Below, piece by piece: positions 15,952-24,197 of a DNA stretch of 43,076 nucleotides; positions within the stretch are counted from its first letter, which is position 1; the number at the start of each line of letters is the position of its first letter. A program made the position numbers and the translations under genes. Location of the stretch: NCBI GenBank assembly GCA_022841365.1, contig JALHRP010000036.1, forward strand, positions 1-43,076, given 5' to 3'. This DNA comes from Chitinophagaceae bacterium. Its GTDB lineage: Bacteria > Bacteroidota > Bacteroidia > Chitinophagales > Chitinophagaceae. The notes below the pieces were generated by a model. It ran no database searches. It saw nothing but the letters and a program-made list of their open reading frames with translations, and had not been told where the DNA came from.

Positions 15952-17140
15952 ATCCATCTTTCTTCTTCATCACTGCTTTTGGTTGTTTTTTCACCGGTTG
16001 TTTTTTTGCTTCATTCAATACGTTTTCTTCTTCTGATACAGGCTTTGTCTTTGATTGGATAGTGGATTTGTTTACTTGTTTTTTGTCTCCTTGAACCTTG
16101 TTGCCTGTTGAAGGGGTAGGGAGTTGGTTTTTCAAAGTATTGGGACTTTGAGTTTGTGGTTTCACAGGTGCGGATTTTAAAACGGGCTCAACTGTTGGTT
16201 CGCCCTGATTGGTCTTAGAGGTAAACAAAGTGTTGGTGTTCTCTTTTATTATTGGCTTCTCAATTGTTTGTGTTGAATCGTTTCTGATAAGGCTGCTGTC
16301 AATGGTTGTATTAATCTTTACACTATTCTGTTCCACAGCAAATGTTTTAAACAAACTGACACTGTCTCTCCTCACTGCCACTAATTGTTTATTGTAACGC
16401 ACATCCAGTGTACTGTAATAATTCCATCCTGTTTTTTGCATCACCTGTTTATAAAACAAATAAAGCCGGTTGAATTTTGCTGCAACGGTTTCTCCATTAC
16501 CAAACAGAATGACGTGGTTGCCCAGTTTTGGCATCAGTTCAAATTCATAATTACTGATGTTCACCTGATCTACCTGTGCCATCCAGAAATCGTTCTTTAA
16601 AATATAACTCCCCATTTCTTTTACCTGTTGCTGCAGTGTGCTGTCTTTCACTCTTGCTGCAGTTGTTTCATTGGGATAAGATGTAAACACCGGCACCCGT
16701 GCAACCTGATCATTGGTAATGGGTAACTGCTCACCCATATCATCAATGTAAAACGACTCACCATTTTCTCTAAACACTCTTGCCACCGGTTCCCGCTCTG
16801 TTATATCAACGTGCAACACATCATTGTTATCAAAGAACAACTCTGCATTCCTTATCCAGAGATTGGTTTCAAGTAACTCTTCCAGTTGCTGCAGATCAAA
16901 TGTTTTAATGAGCTGCCCCTGCATTAAATCGGGTCTGCCGCCCGAAATTGTTTTTAAGATCTGCTGCTTGCTGATATAAGCTGTACCATCAACACCTTTA
17001 ATATTTACTCTTACATCTTTACACAGTTTTCCATTCTGGTTTTTTGCAGCCGCCACCAGCAACACAATTGCAACAGTTCCCGTCACCATCCAAACGATGG
17101 TGAGTAACAGCTTCTTCCATGAAAATTTTTTACTGCTCAT
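15950..17140 (-). CDS. ftsQ: Cell division protein FtsQ/DivIB with long C-terminal tail
   Basis: FtsQ is a bitopic membrane protein that links FtsL/FtsB-type partners to the division machinery. One transmembrane helix spans about residues 9-29 after a short basic N-terminus. A POTRA domain follows (VRVNIKGVDGTAYISKQQIL to about residue 115, with the typical WIRNAELFFDNNDVLHVDITEREPVA), then a beta domain to about residue 260. Residues 265-396 are an added low-complexity tail rich in Lys, Thr, Gln and Pro, ending in KAVMKKKDG, which is long for FtsQ. It shares a tight junction with murC (ATG 17140 directly abuts the murC stop at 17141). Identity rests on domain layout and position. Confidence 0.9.
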   Translation of the reverse strand: MSSKKFSWKKLLLTIVWMVTGTVAIVLLVAAAKNQNGKLCKDVRVNIKGVDGTAYISKQQILKTISGGRPDLMQGQLIKTFDLQQLEELLETNLWIRNAELFFDNNDVLHVDITEREPVARVFRENGESFYIDDMGEQLPITNDQVARVPVFTSYPNETTAARVKDSTLQQQVKEMGSYILKNDFWMAQVDQVNISNYEFELMPKLGNHVILFGNGETVAAKFNRLYLFYKQVMQKTGWNYYSTLDVRYNKQLVAVRRDSVSLFKTFAVEQNSVKINTTIDSSLIRNDSTQTIEKPIIKENTNTLFTSKTNQGEPTVEPVLKSAPVKPQTQSPNTLKNQLPTPSTGNKVQGDKKQVNKSTIQSKTKPVSEEENVLNEAKKQPVKKQPKAVMKKKDG

Positions 17141-18535
17141 TTATTTTTGTTCGATCTTCTTTTTCAATTCGGGCAGCAGTGCATCAATATCGCCTGCACC
17201 TGCTGTAATAAACAGAGCCCCCTCTATGCTGTTGTTGGTTGCCTCACCAACAATTCCATTCACCTCATTCAACAATTCTTCTTTTGTTACAATCCGCTTC
17301 TTCGTCAACTTCATTTTATCTAAAATCAATTCACTGCTTACAGCTTCAATGGGTAATTCTCTTGCCGGATAAATAGGAAGAAGTAATACTTCATCTGCCA
17401 TATCCAGACTTTCTGCAAACCCATCTGCCAGATCTCTTGTACGTGTAAAGAGATGTGGCTGAAAAACCAAAATCATTTTCCGATCAGGAAACAAACTTCT
17501 TGCTCCGGTGATCAGTGCTTTTAATTCTTCGGGATGGTGAGCATAGTCATCAACAAAAACAATCTCACCATCTGCAGGCGCAATCACGTATTCAAATCTT
17601 CTCTTCACTCCTTTAAAGTCAGCAACGGCCATACGGATTTTTTCATCCTCTATCTTCAGTATATGTGCAACAGCAATGGCAGCAATGGCATTCTCGATAT
17701 TATGTAACCCGCCAATGTTTAACTGAACATCTTTCAATATCCAATCCTTCATCAGCACATCAAACAAATAAGCTCCGTTCTTTACCTGCAGGTTCGTTGT
17801 ATGAACATCTGCATGGCGATCATTTAAATGATACGTGATATGATGATCAGCAATCAGATCGTTCTTCCGTTTCAATCCATGCTTGCTGATGAGCCAGCCA
17901 CCGGGTTTTATTTTTCCTGTAAACTCAATGAAGGCTTCTTCCATCGCTTCTGCAGTTCCATAGATATCTAAATGATCTGCATCCATGGCCGTAATCACTG
18001 CTATATCCGGACTCAGCTTGTGAAAAGAACGATCATATTCATCTGCTTCCACCACACACACATTGTTTTCACTTGCCCAAAAATTGCTATTGTAGTTTAC
18101 AGCAATACCTCCAAGAAAAGCATTGCACCCAAACCCGCTGTGGCGCAGCAAATGACCCGTGATTGTACTGATGGTTGTTTTACCATGCGTACCTGCTACA
18201 CATATATTCAAAGAACTTTGTGTGATGATCTGCAGCACATCACTCCGCTTTACCACACTGTATCCATTCTGCAGATAATATTGATAACCCTGATGATCTT
18301 TTGGAATAGCCGGTGTATACACCACCAGTTGCACATCCTTCGGAATCATTTCTACTTCATCTTTATAAAGAACCTCTATTCCTTCGCTTTCTAATTGTGA
18401 GGTTAAAGGCGTTACTGTTTTATCGTAACCACTCACCTTCACTCCTTTTTCATGAAAGAACCTTGCAATTGCACTCATACCAATTCCCCCCACTCCTATA
18501 AAATACACGGCCTTTATATCGTTCAACTGAATCAT
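17141..18535 (-). CDS. murC: UDP-N-acetylmuramate--L-alanine ligase MurC
   Basis: MurC adds L-Ala to UDP-MurNAc, the first amino-acid step of the peptidoglycan stem. The 464-residue protein has the Rossmann N-terminus FIGVGGIGMSAIARFF at residues 12-27, the ATP loop CVAGTHGKTTISTI near 112-125, the central-domain DADHLDIYG and the C-terminal DDYAHHPEEL. Length and motif order are standard. It is cytosolic. ftsQ starts immediately downstream, while upstream a 154-bp gap holds four palindromic repeats before murG. Confidence 0.98.
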   Translation of the reverse strand: MIQLNDIKAVYFIGVGGIGMSAIARFFHEKGVKVSGYDKTVTPLTSQLESEGIEVLYKDEVEMIPKDVQLVVYTPAIPKDHQGYQYYLQNGYSVVKRSDVLQIITQSSLNICVAGTHGKTTISTITGHLLRHSGFGCNAFLGGIAVNYNSNFWASENNVCVVEADEYDRSFHKLSPDIAVITAMDADHLDIYGTAEAMEEAFIEFTGKIKPGGWLISKHGLKRKNDLIADHHITYHLNDRHADVHTTNLQVKNGAYLFDVLMKDWILKDVQLNIGGLHNIENAIAAIAVAHILKIEDEKIRMAVADFKGVKRRFEYVIAPADGEIVFVDDYAHHPEELKALITGARSLFPDRKMILVFQPHLFTRTRDLADGFAESLDMADEVLLLPIYPARELPIEAVSSELILDKMKLTKKRIVTKEELLNEVNGIVGEATNNSIEGALFITAGAGDIDALLPELKKKIEQK

Positions 18536-18546
18536 TCTTGTTTCGA

Positions 18547-18698
18547 GGTTTGACGTCTTCGTCAGACCGATTTAATTTTTCTTTTTATTGTTCCGTCCGA
18601 CGAGGGCGTCTGACGGATTTTGCCAGGTCGGACGTCCTCGTCAGACCGTTTATTTTTTTTTCTTCGTGTTATTCCGTCCGACGAGGGCGTCAGACGGA
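18547..18698. repeat. Four palindromic repeats between murG and murC
   Basis: Four copies of a quasi-palindrome occur at 18547-18568, 18592-18617, 18626-18647 and 18673-18698. They alternate between two related forms, roughly GGTCGGACGTCCTCGTCAGACC and TCCGTCCGACGAGGGCGTCTGACGGA. Their arms pair with about one mismatch. The fourth copy supplies the murG stop codon (TGA, 18692-18690) and the last two residues. T-rich runs separate the copies. Confidence 0.85.
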
Positions 18699-19850
18699 GT
18701 GTGCTATATTTTTCAAAATCTCTTCTGCTATAATTCTATCCGCATCTCTTTTTCCCAGCTTTGCAATCTGTTGTTTCAATTCGATTTGCTTTGTTTCATC
18801 TGTTGCCAATGCAATAATGCTGCTCACTAATTTTTCTTTTGCTTCACTATCTTTTACCATGAGCCCTGCATTTTTCTGAACCAAATGTTGAGCGTTCACT
18901 GTTTGATGATCTTCTGCTGCATGCGGATAAGGAACAAACACAGCCGGCTTAGCCACTAAACAGATCTCAGCAATAGCCATGGCACCTGCTCTTGAAATCA
19001 CAACATCGGCTGCGGCATATGCATTCTCCATTTCTTTTATAAAATCATTCACCCACACATTTGCTTTTCCGTTTGCTCTTGCCTTGGCCTGCGCTGCATA
19101 AGGTTTACCCGTTTGCCAAATGAGCTGCAGATTGTTTTGTTCAAACTCATCTATACCTGCATCAATAGCTTCGTTGATGCTTTTTGCACCGAGACTTCCA
19201 CCAACCACCAGTACGGTTTTTTTATCAGCATTCAATCCAAAGAACTTCAATCCTTCTTCCCTTGTAATATTGCTATGAGCAATTGCTGCACGAACAGGAT
19301 TGCCGGTAATTATCAGTTTTGAAGCAGGAAAGAATTTTTCCATTCCATCACTTGCCACAAATACTTTGGTTGCTTTTTTCCCCAGCAGGATATTACTCTT
19401 ACCTGCAAACGAATTGCTTTCATGAATAAAGGTTGGTATGCCTTTACTCTGTGCAAATCGCAACACAGGAAAACTGGAATAGCCTCCTACTCCAATCACT
19501 GCATCCGGCTGAAAGCTGTTGATGATCGAACGCACCTGAATAAAACTCTTCACCAACTTAAACGGTAAACCAATATTTTTTATCAAAGAACTTCTGTTAA
19601 AACCTGCTATATCCAGCCCTTTTATTTCGTAACCGGCCTGCGGTACTTTTTCCATTTCCATTTTTCCCTTTGCACCAACAAACAAAATCTCTGCATCGGG
19701 TCGTTGCTTCTTAATGGCATTTGCAATAGCTATGGCCGGAAAAATATGGCCACCTGTTCCGCCACCTGCTAAAAGAATATGAAGCCCCCTCCGCCCCCTG
19801 AAGGGGGAACCGGCAACACTCTCACTATATGTATCATTATCATTGTTCAT
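18690..19850 (-). CDS. murG: UDP-GlcNAc:undecaprenyl-PP-MurNAc-pentapeptide GlcNAc transferase MurG
   Basis: MurG converts lipid I to lipid II at the inner face of the membrane. The glycine-rich N-terminal loop LLAGGGTGGHIFPA is at residues 26-39. The second-domain VVGGSLGAKSIN, the SRAGAMAIAE donor-binding region and VPYPHAAEDHQ are all present. The 386-residue length exceeds the norm because residues 1-24 are an extension, part of which (AGSPFRGRRGLH) is encoded by a GC-rich repeat at 19781-19810. No start codon lies between the repeat and the glycine loop, so the extension must be translated. The last two residues and the stop come from another repeat. Confidence 0.97.
   Translation of the reverse strand: MNNDNDTYSESVAGSPFRGRRGLHILLAGGGTGGHIFPAIAIANAIKKQRPDAEILFVGAKGKMEMEKVPQAGYEIKGLDIAGFNRSSLIKNIGLPFKLVKSFIQVRSIINSFQPDAVIGVGGYSSFPVLRFAQSKGIPTFIHESNSFAGKSNILLGKKATKVFVASDGMEKFFPASKLIITGNPVRAAIAHSNITREEGLKFFGLNADKKTVLVVGGSLGAKSINEAIDAGIDEFEQNNLQLIWQTGKPYAAQAKARANGKANVWVNDFIKEMENAYAAADVVISRAGAMAIAEICLVAKPAVFVPYPHAAEDHQTVNAQHLVQKNAGLMVKDSEAKEKLVSSIIALATDETKQIELKQQIAKLGKRDADRIIAEEILKNIAHSV
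19781..19810. repeat. GC-rich intergenic-type repeat inside the murG 5' coding end
   Basis: The CCCCCTCCGCCCCCTGAAGGGGG block encodes MurG residues about 13-24 in the minus frame. It is an inverted copy of the element at 19973-19997 (CTCCCCTTCAGGGGTTGGGGGCTTC). Both share the CCCTTCAGGGG core followed by a G-run and GGCTTC. Confidence 0.75.
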
Positions 19851-19956
19851 TTTTTTCTTTCAGTACAAGTGTGCGACGCAACTGAAGCATCATTGAAATC
19901 CTGCTGTTTGTAACACCCCTATTAAAGAACTTATCTTGCCAAACTGCTTAATTTCA

Positions 19957-21204
19957 TCAAGCTGTTGCCTCACTCCCCTTCAGGGGTTGGGGGCTTCCTT
20001 CTGCTTCTTCTACATTTCTCGCTACACTTAAAATAATTCCAATAGACAAACAGGTAAACAGAAAACTGCTGCCACCCATACTTACCAACGGAAGTGTTAC
20101 ACCTGTAACAGGAAACAATCCCACATTCACTGCCATATTCGTCATTGCCTGAATCACCAATGTAAAACTGAGTGCCAATGCAAGGAAGGCACCAAATGCA
20201 TAGGGACATCTTCTGAACAGCTGTATACTCCTGAATAAAAACACCAGATAAATGAATACAATAAATGCAGCGCCAATCATTCCATATTCTTCAATGATGA
20301 TGGCATAAATAAAATCGGAATAAGGATGCGGTAAAAAATTACGCTGCTCACTATTACCGGGACCTAAACCAAACACTCCACCTTTTGCTACTGCAATTTT
20401 TGCCTGTTGTACCTGGTAAGGCGATTCATCATTTTTTGCATACATGAAATCCTGCACCCGTTTGATCCATGTGGGCACACGACCTGCAGAAAGCATGGCC
20501 GGCAATTCTTTTGTTTTACCTTCTTCTTTATCGTAATAAACTTTTGCTGTAATAATCAAAAACAAAACAGGAATCATAGCTACGCCTACTACAAGCAGTA
20601 TATGTTTTACACTTACACGACCAATGAACAGCAGCAACAAACTGGTTGCACCTGTTAACAATGCTGTTGAAAGATTCGCCGGCATAATTAATACACAGAT
20701 AATGAGTACCGGAATCATCATGGGTACAAACCCTTTCCAGAAATCTTTAATGACATCCTGTTTCTTTGATAACAATCTCGACAGGTACATAAACAAAGCC
20801 AGCTTGGCAATATCTGATGTTTGTACCGTGAGATTAATGATGGGTAATTTAATCCACCTGCTTCCGTCATTGATCTTAGCACCAAAGAACAAGGTATAGA
20901 TCAACAGCACAATGGAAATATAAAACAACACTTTCGCTACTCTTGAATAAATGGTGTAGTTCACACGATGAGCGAAATACACAATCAATATACCCAATGT
21001 AATGAATGCAATCTGTTTAAAGAGATAGATAAAGGTGTTGCCTTTGTACAATTTATATGCAAGTGAATTGGTAGCACTGTACACCACCAGCAAACTCACC
21101 AGCGACAATACAATCACTATGGCCCAGATCACTTTATCGCCACGGGTTTTATCCCGCAGTCCTGCAGTTGAAAATTTAGATGATATGTTTCCTATTTGAC
21201 TCAT
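19957..21204 (-). CDS. ftsW: SEDS glycosyltransferase/lipid II polymerase FtsW
   Basis: FtsW polymerises septal peptidoglycan together with its partner PBP. The 415-residue protein has about ten transmembrane helices, with the first near residues 28-48, and the SEDS marks KINDGSRWIKL near 110-120, FGLGPGNSEQRNFLPHPYSDFIYAIIIEEYG in the large periplasmic loop (split over about 275-305), and GVTLPLVSMGGSS near 370-382. The C-terminal tail GSPQPLKGSEATA is encoded by a GC-rich repeat at 19973-19997 and is not part of the family. murG lies downstream after a 106-bp gap. Confidence 0.97.
   Translation of the reverse strand: MSQIGNISSKFSTAGLRDKTRGDKVIWAIVIVLSLVSLLVVYSATNSLAYKLYKGNTFIYLFKQIAFITLGILIVYFAHRVNYTIYSRVAKVLFYISIVLLIYTLFFGAKINDGSRWIKLPIINLTVQTSDIAKLALFMYLSRLLSKKQDVIKDFWKGFVPMMIPVLIICVLIMPANLSTALLTGATSLLLLFIGRVSVKHILLVVGVAMIPVLFLIITAKVYYDKEEGKTKELPAMLSAGRVPTWIKRVQDFMYAKNDESPYQVQQAKIAVAKGGVFGLGPGNSEQRNFLPHPYSDFIYAIIIEEYGMIGAAFIVFIYLVFLFRSIQLFRRCPYAFGAFLALALSFTLVIQAMTNMAVNVGLFPVTGVTLPLVSMGGSSFLFTCLSIGIILSVARNVEEAEGSPQPLKGSEATA
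19973..19997. repeat. GC-rich intergenic-type repeat inside the ftsW 3' coding end
   Basis: CTCCCCTTCAGGGGTTGGGGGCTTC lies within the final codons of ftsW and encodes the residues around SPQPLKGSE. The inverted copy at 19781-19810 is in murG, about 180 bases away. Confidence 0.75.
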
Positions 21205-21228
21205 TCTCTTTTTTCTGTTTCCTGTTCG

Positions 21229-21267
21229 ACCTGCCTTTGCCGGCAGGCAGGCGAGGGCGTCTGACGT
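21229..21267. repeat. Palindromic repeat in the murD-ftsW gap
   Basis: A CCTGCC-TTTG-CCGGCAGG hairpin is joined to GCGAGGGCGTCTGACG. The latter is the same core as in the murG-murC repeats at 18592 and 18673. It lies in the 70-bp gap between murD and ftsW, so the same repeat family occurs in at least two gaps of the cluster. Confidence 0.75.
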
Positions 21268-21274
21268 GGTGTGT

Positions 21275-22615
21275 TTACAGATCTCTTACAGCCTGTTTAA
21301 ACTGATCGCCTCTGTCTTCATAATTTTTAAACAGATCAAAACTTGCACATGCGGGGCTTAATAAAACAGCATCGCCTTTTTCTGCAAAATGATACGCTGC
21401 TTTCACTGCATCTTCTGCACTGGTGGTGTTTACCAGCAGCGAAACAAAATCGCCAAATGCTTCGTGAATTTTTCTGTTATCCAAACCAAGACAAACAATA
21501 GCTTTTACTTTTTCTTTTACCAGTTCTTTTAATACTTCGTAATCATTTCCTTTATCTACACCACCAAGAATAAGAATGGTGGGTCTTGTCATACTTTCCA
21601 ATGCATACCATGTAGAGTTTACATTGGTTGCCTTACTGTCGTTGATGTATTCCACCCCTTTTACCATAGCCACCATTTCCATACGGTGCTCCAGGCTTTC
21701 AAAAGTGGTAACGGCTTCCCTTATTTTTTCTTTACGGATACCGAGTGTAGCCGCTGCAATACCTGCTGCCATTGTGTTGTACTGATTGTGTTTTCCTTTG
21801 ATCTTAAAATCGTCTACGCTCATGGTTACTTTATCATCGTTTACTGCAATGGTCATTTGCCCGTCTTTGATAAAAGCACCTTTTTGTGGTTCCTGTTTCA
21901 TGGTGAATGGTAATGGGGTTGAGTAGATTGTAAGTTTTTTGAGATATTTGGCTGTTATAGGATCATCCGGACAGTAAATAAAAAAATCTTCGTTTGTTTG
22001 GTTTTGTATGATCTTAAATTTTGCGTTGATGTAGTTTTCAAATTTGTAATCGTATCTGTCTAAATGATCTTCTGTGATGTTGGTGAGCATAGCAATCTCT
22101 GCACGGAAATCTTTTATATCGTCGAGCTGAAAACTGCTGATCTCTGCTACATATACTTCTTTAGGATCCAATGCCACCTGTTTGGCTATGCTGATGCCGA
22201 TGTTACCAACCATTGCACAATTCAACCCGGCATGTTTGCAGATATGATAGGTTAAAGCAGTGGTGGTTGTTTTACCATTGCTGCCTGTAATGGCTACAAT
22301 TTTACTGTTGCCTTTAAACCGCCAGGCCAGTTCAATTTCACTGATCACCGGAATTCCTTTGCTGCGGATCTTTTTCATCATGTCGCTCTTTTCAGGAATA
22401 CCCGGACTCTTTACAATTTCATCTGCACTCAATACTTTATCTTCTGTGTGCATGCTTTCTTCAAACTCAATTCCAAATTCACTGAGCTCATCTTTATATA
22501 TGTTTTTGATAGGACCTGCATCACTCACAAATACTTCATACCCCTGCTTCTTTGCAAGAATTGCTGCGCCGGCTCCGCTTTCGCCGCCTCCCAGTATGTA
22601 GCATTTGTGTGCCAT
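21275..22615 (-). CDS. murD: UDP-N-acetylmuramoyl-L-alanine--D-glutamate ligase MurD
   Basis: MurD adds D-Glu to UDP-MurNAc-L-Ala in the cytosol. The 446-residue protein opens with the Rossmann loop YILGGGESGAGAAILA near residues 6-21. It has the ATP loop AITGSNGKTTTTALT near 109-123, the NITEDHLDRYD motif, and the C-terminal NDSKATNVNSTWYAL and LLSPACASFDLFKNYEDRG, all diagnostic for MurD. Downstream is a 70-bp gap with a palindromic repeat, then ftsW. Upstream is a 236-bp gap to mraY that holds AT-rich sequence and an imperfect GGTAACC repeat near 22650. Confidence 0.98.
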   Translation of the reverse strand: MAHKCYILGGGESGAGAAILAKKQGYEVFVSDAGPIKNIYKDELSEFGIEFEESMHTEDKVLSADEIVKSPGIPEKSDMMKKIRSKGIPVISEIELAWRFKGNSKIVAITGSNGKTTTTALTYHICKHAGLNCAMVGNIGISIAKQVALDPKEVYVAEISSFQLDDIKDFRAEIAMLTNITEDHLDRYDYKFENYINAKFKIIQNQTNEDFFIYCPDDPITAKYLKKLTIYSTPLPFTMKQEPQKGAFIKDGQMTIAVNDDKVTMSVDDFKIKGKHNQYNTMAAGIAAATLGIRKEKIREAVTTFESLEHRMEMVAMVKGVEYINDSKATNVNSTWYALESMTRPTILILGGVDKGNDYEVLKELVKEKVKAIVCLGLDNRKIHEAFGDFVSLLVNTTSAEDAVKAAYHFAEKGDAVLLSPACASFDLFKNYEDRGDQFKQAVRDL

Positions 22616-22851
22616 ATGCCTGTTACAGGTTGCTTGTTGTCAGTAACCGGTAACCTGAAACCGGCAACTGCTTTTTTACATTTTTGGTTTTTCTGCTTTT
22701 CTTATTTCTTTAAGTGAAATAAAAAAGGCTCTTCACAAGTATGGGTTAGTACAGGATCTCAGAGGTTTTACATAGTTGGTTCTAAATCTGTTTTACAAAG
22801 GATCAGTTGGGTTTGGATTTTTGAAAACCTTGTGGCTTTTCAATAACTCCT

Positions 22852-24129
22852 TTACCGGATTTTGAGTGTAACAATTGCAAACACAACACAAAGGATGGTG
22901 ACAATCCAGAAGCGTGTTACAATTTTACTCTCATGAAATCCAAGCTTTTGATAATGGTGATGTAAAGGGCTCATTAAAAAAATCCTTCTGCCTTCACCAT
23001 ACTTTCTTTTTGTGTACTTGAAATAACTCACCTGCAGTGTTACACTCAATGTTTCAACAAAAAACACGGCACATAAAATAGGAATCAACAATTCCTTCCG
23101 CACTAAAAATGCAAGTGATGCTATTACTCCGCCTAACATTAAACTTCCTGTATCGCCCATGAACACCTGTGCGGGGTATGAGTTGTACCAGAGAAAACCA
23201 ATACATGCTCCAATCATGGCTGCAATAAAAATGGATATTTCACCAATACCCGGTATATACAGAATGTTCAAATAATCAGCTAATCGCATGTTGCCGCTTG
23301 CATATGCAAAAATGCCAAGGCCAATTCCAATGATTGCCGATACACCGGTGGCTAATCCATCAATACCATCTGTAAGATTGGATGCATTTGATACAGCGGT
23401 AACAATAAAAACTACAGCCAGCACATAAACCAGCCATGTGAAACCACGCACGGCTTTGGGCAACAGTTTTGAATAATTAAATTCATGACTCTTCACAAAT
23501 GGTATAGTGGTAACAGGGTCATTTGCTTTGATCATGATGCGTTCTGCTCCGTCAATTTTCAACACAAACGTATCTGCACCTGCAGGAACGGTTGTTCCTG
23601 TAAACTCACGGTACGCACTAACCGAATCATTAAACATCAATGTGGTTGCAACAGCAATGCCCAACACCACCTGACCCAATATTTTAAACCAGCCGGCTAA
23701 TCCATCTTTATCACTTTTCTTATATGCAACACCCTGTTGTTGTGCCAGCTTCTTTGAACGGAGTTTTAAATAATCATCAATAAAACCGATCATACCCATC
23801 CAGATGGTTGCAAACAACATGAGAATGATATATACTTTGCTTACATCGGCCAGTAATAAAGTGGGCAATACAATTGCAACAATGATGATGAGACCACCCA
23901 TGGTTGGTGTACCTTTCTTTTGCTGCTCGCCTGCCAAGCCAAGATCACGTACCGATTCGCCTACCTGACGTTTACGCAGATAGTTGATTAACTTTTTACC
24001 GAATACAGCTGAAATAACCAGTGACAGCACCATTGCCAGCATCACCCTGCTGGTGATAAACTGGAACAGATTGTCGCCGGGAAATTGAATCCCGATACTG
24101 TTCAACCAATCGATTAAGTTCTTTAACAT
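22852..24129 (-). CDS. mraY: Phospho-N-acetylmuramoyl-pentapeptide transferase MraY
   Basis: MraY transfers phospho-MurNAc-pentapeptide to undecaprenyl phosphate, forming lipid I. The polytopic protein has the MraY marks KKGTPTMGGL near residues 71-80, the Asp pair in GFIDDYLKL near 115-123, NLTDGIDGLATG near 251-262, GDTGSLMLGG near 326-335 and the SPLHHHYQKLG loop near 383-393. At 425 residues it is longer than E. coli MraY (360) because of a loop near 165-225, which I believe is common in Bacteroidota. The gaps to murD (236 bp) and murE (68 bp) contain no genes. Confidence 0.98.
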   Translation of the reverse strand: MLKNLIDWLNSIGIQFPGDNLFQFITSRVMLAMVLSLVISAVFGKKLINYLRKRQVGESVRDLGLAGEQQKKGTPTMGGLIIIVAIVLPTLLLADVSKVYIILMLFATIWMGMIGFIDDYLKLRSKKLAQQQGVAYKKSDKDGLAGWFKILGQVVLGIAVATTLMFNDSVSAYREFTGTTVPAGADTFVLKIDGAERIMIKANDPVTTIPFVKSHEFNYSKLLPKAVRGFTWLVYVLAVVFIVTAVSNASNLTDGIDGLATGVSAIIGIGLGIFAYASGNMRLADYLNILYIPGIGEISIFIAAMIGACIGFLWYNSYPAQVFMGDTGSLMLGGVIASLAFLVRKELLIPILCAVFFVETLSVTLQVSYFKYTKRKYGEGRRIFLMSPLHHHYQKLGFHESKIVTRFWIVTILCVVFAIVTLKIR

Positions 24130-24197
24130 GTTTTCGTTTTATCGTGAATCGTCAGTAGTGAATCTTGAATACTTACTCATTACTGATTACTCATCGT

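Noticed and set aside
17972-18394. Plus-strand ORF of 140 codons opposite murC
   Set aside because: It is antisense to conserved MurC motifs and shows no protein-like domain.
18547-18698. Palindrome array as a CRISPR array
   Set aside because: The units differ in form and orientation, spacing is irregular, the intervening DNA is T-rich rather than unique 30-40-bp spacers, and no cas gene is nearby.
19851-19956. Possible small RNA or regulator in the ftsW-murG gap
   Set aside because: No stable stem, promoter box or ORF could be supported in the 106 bases.
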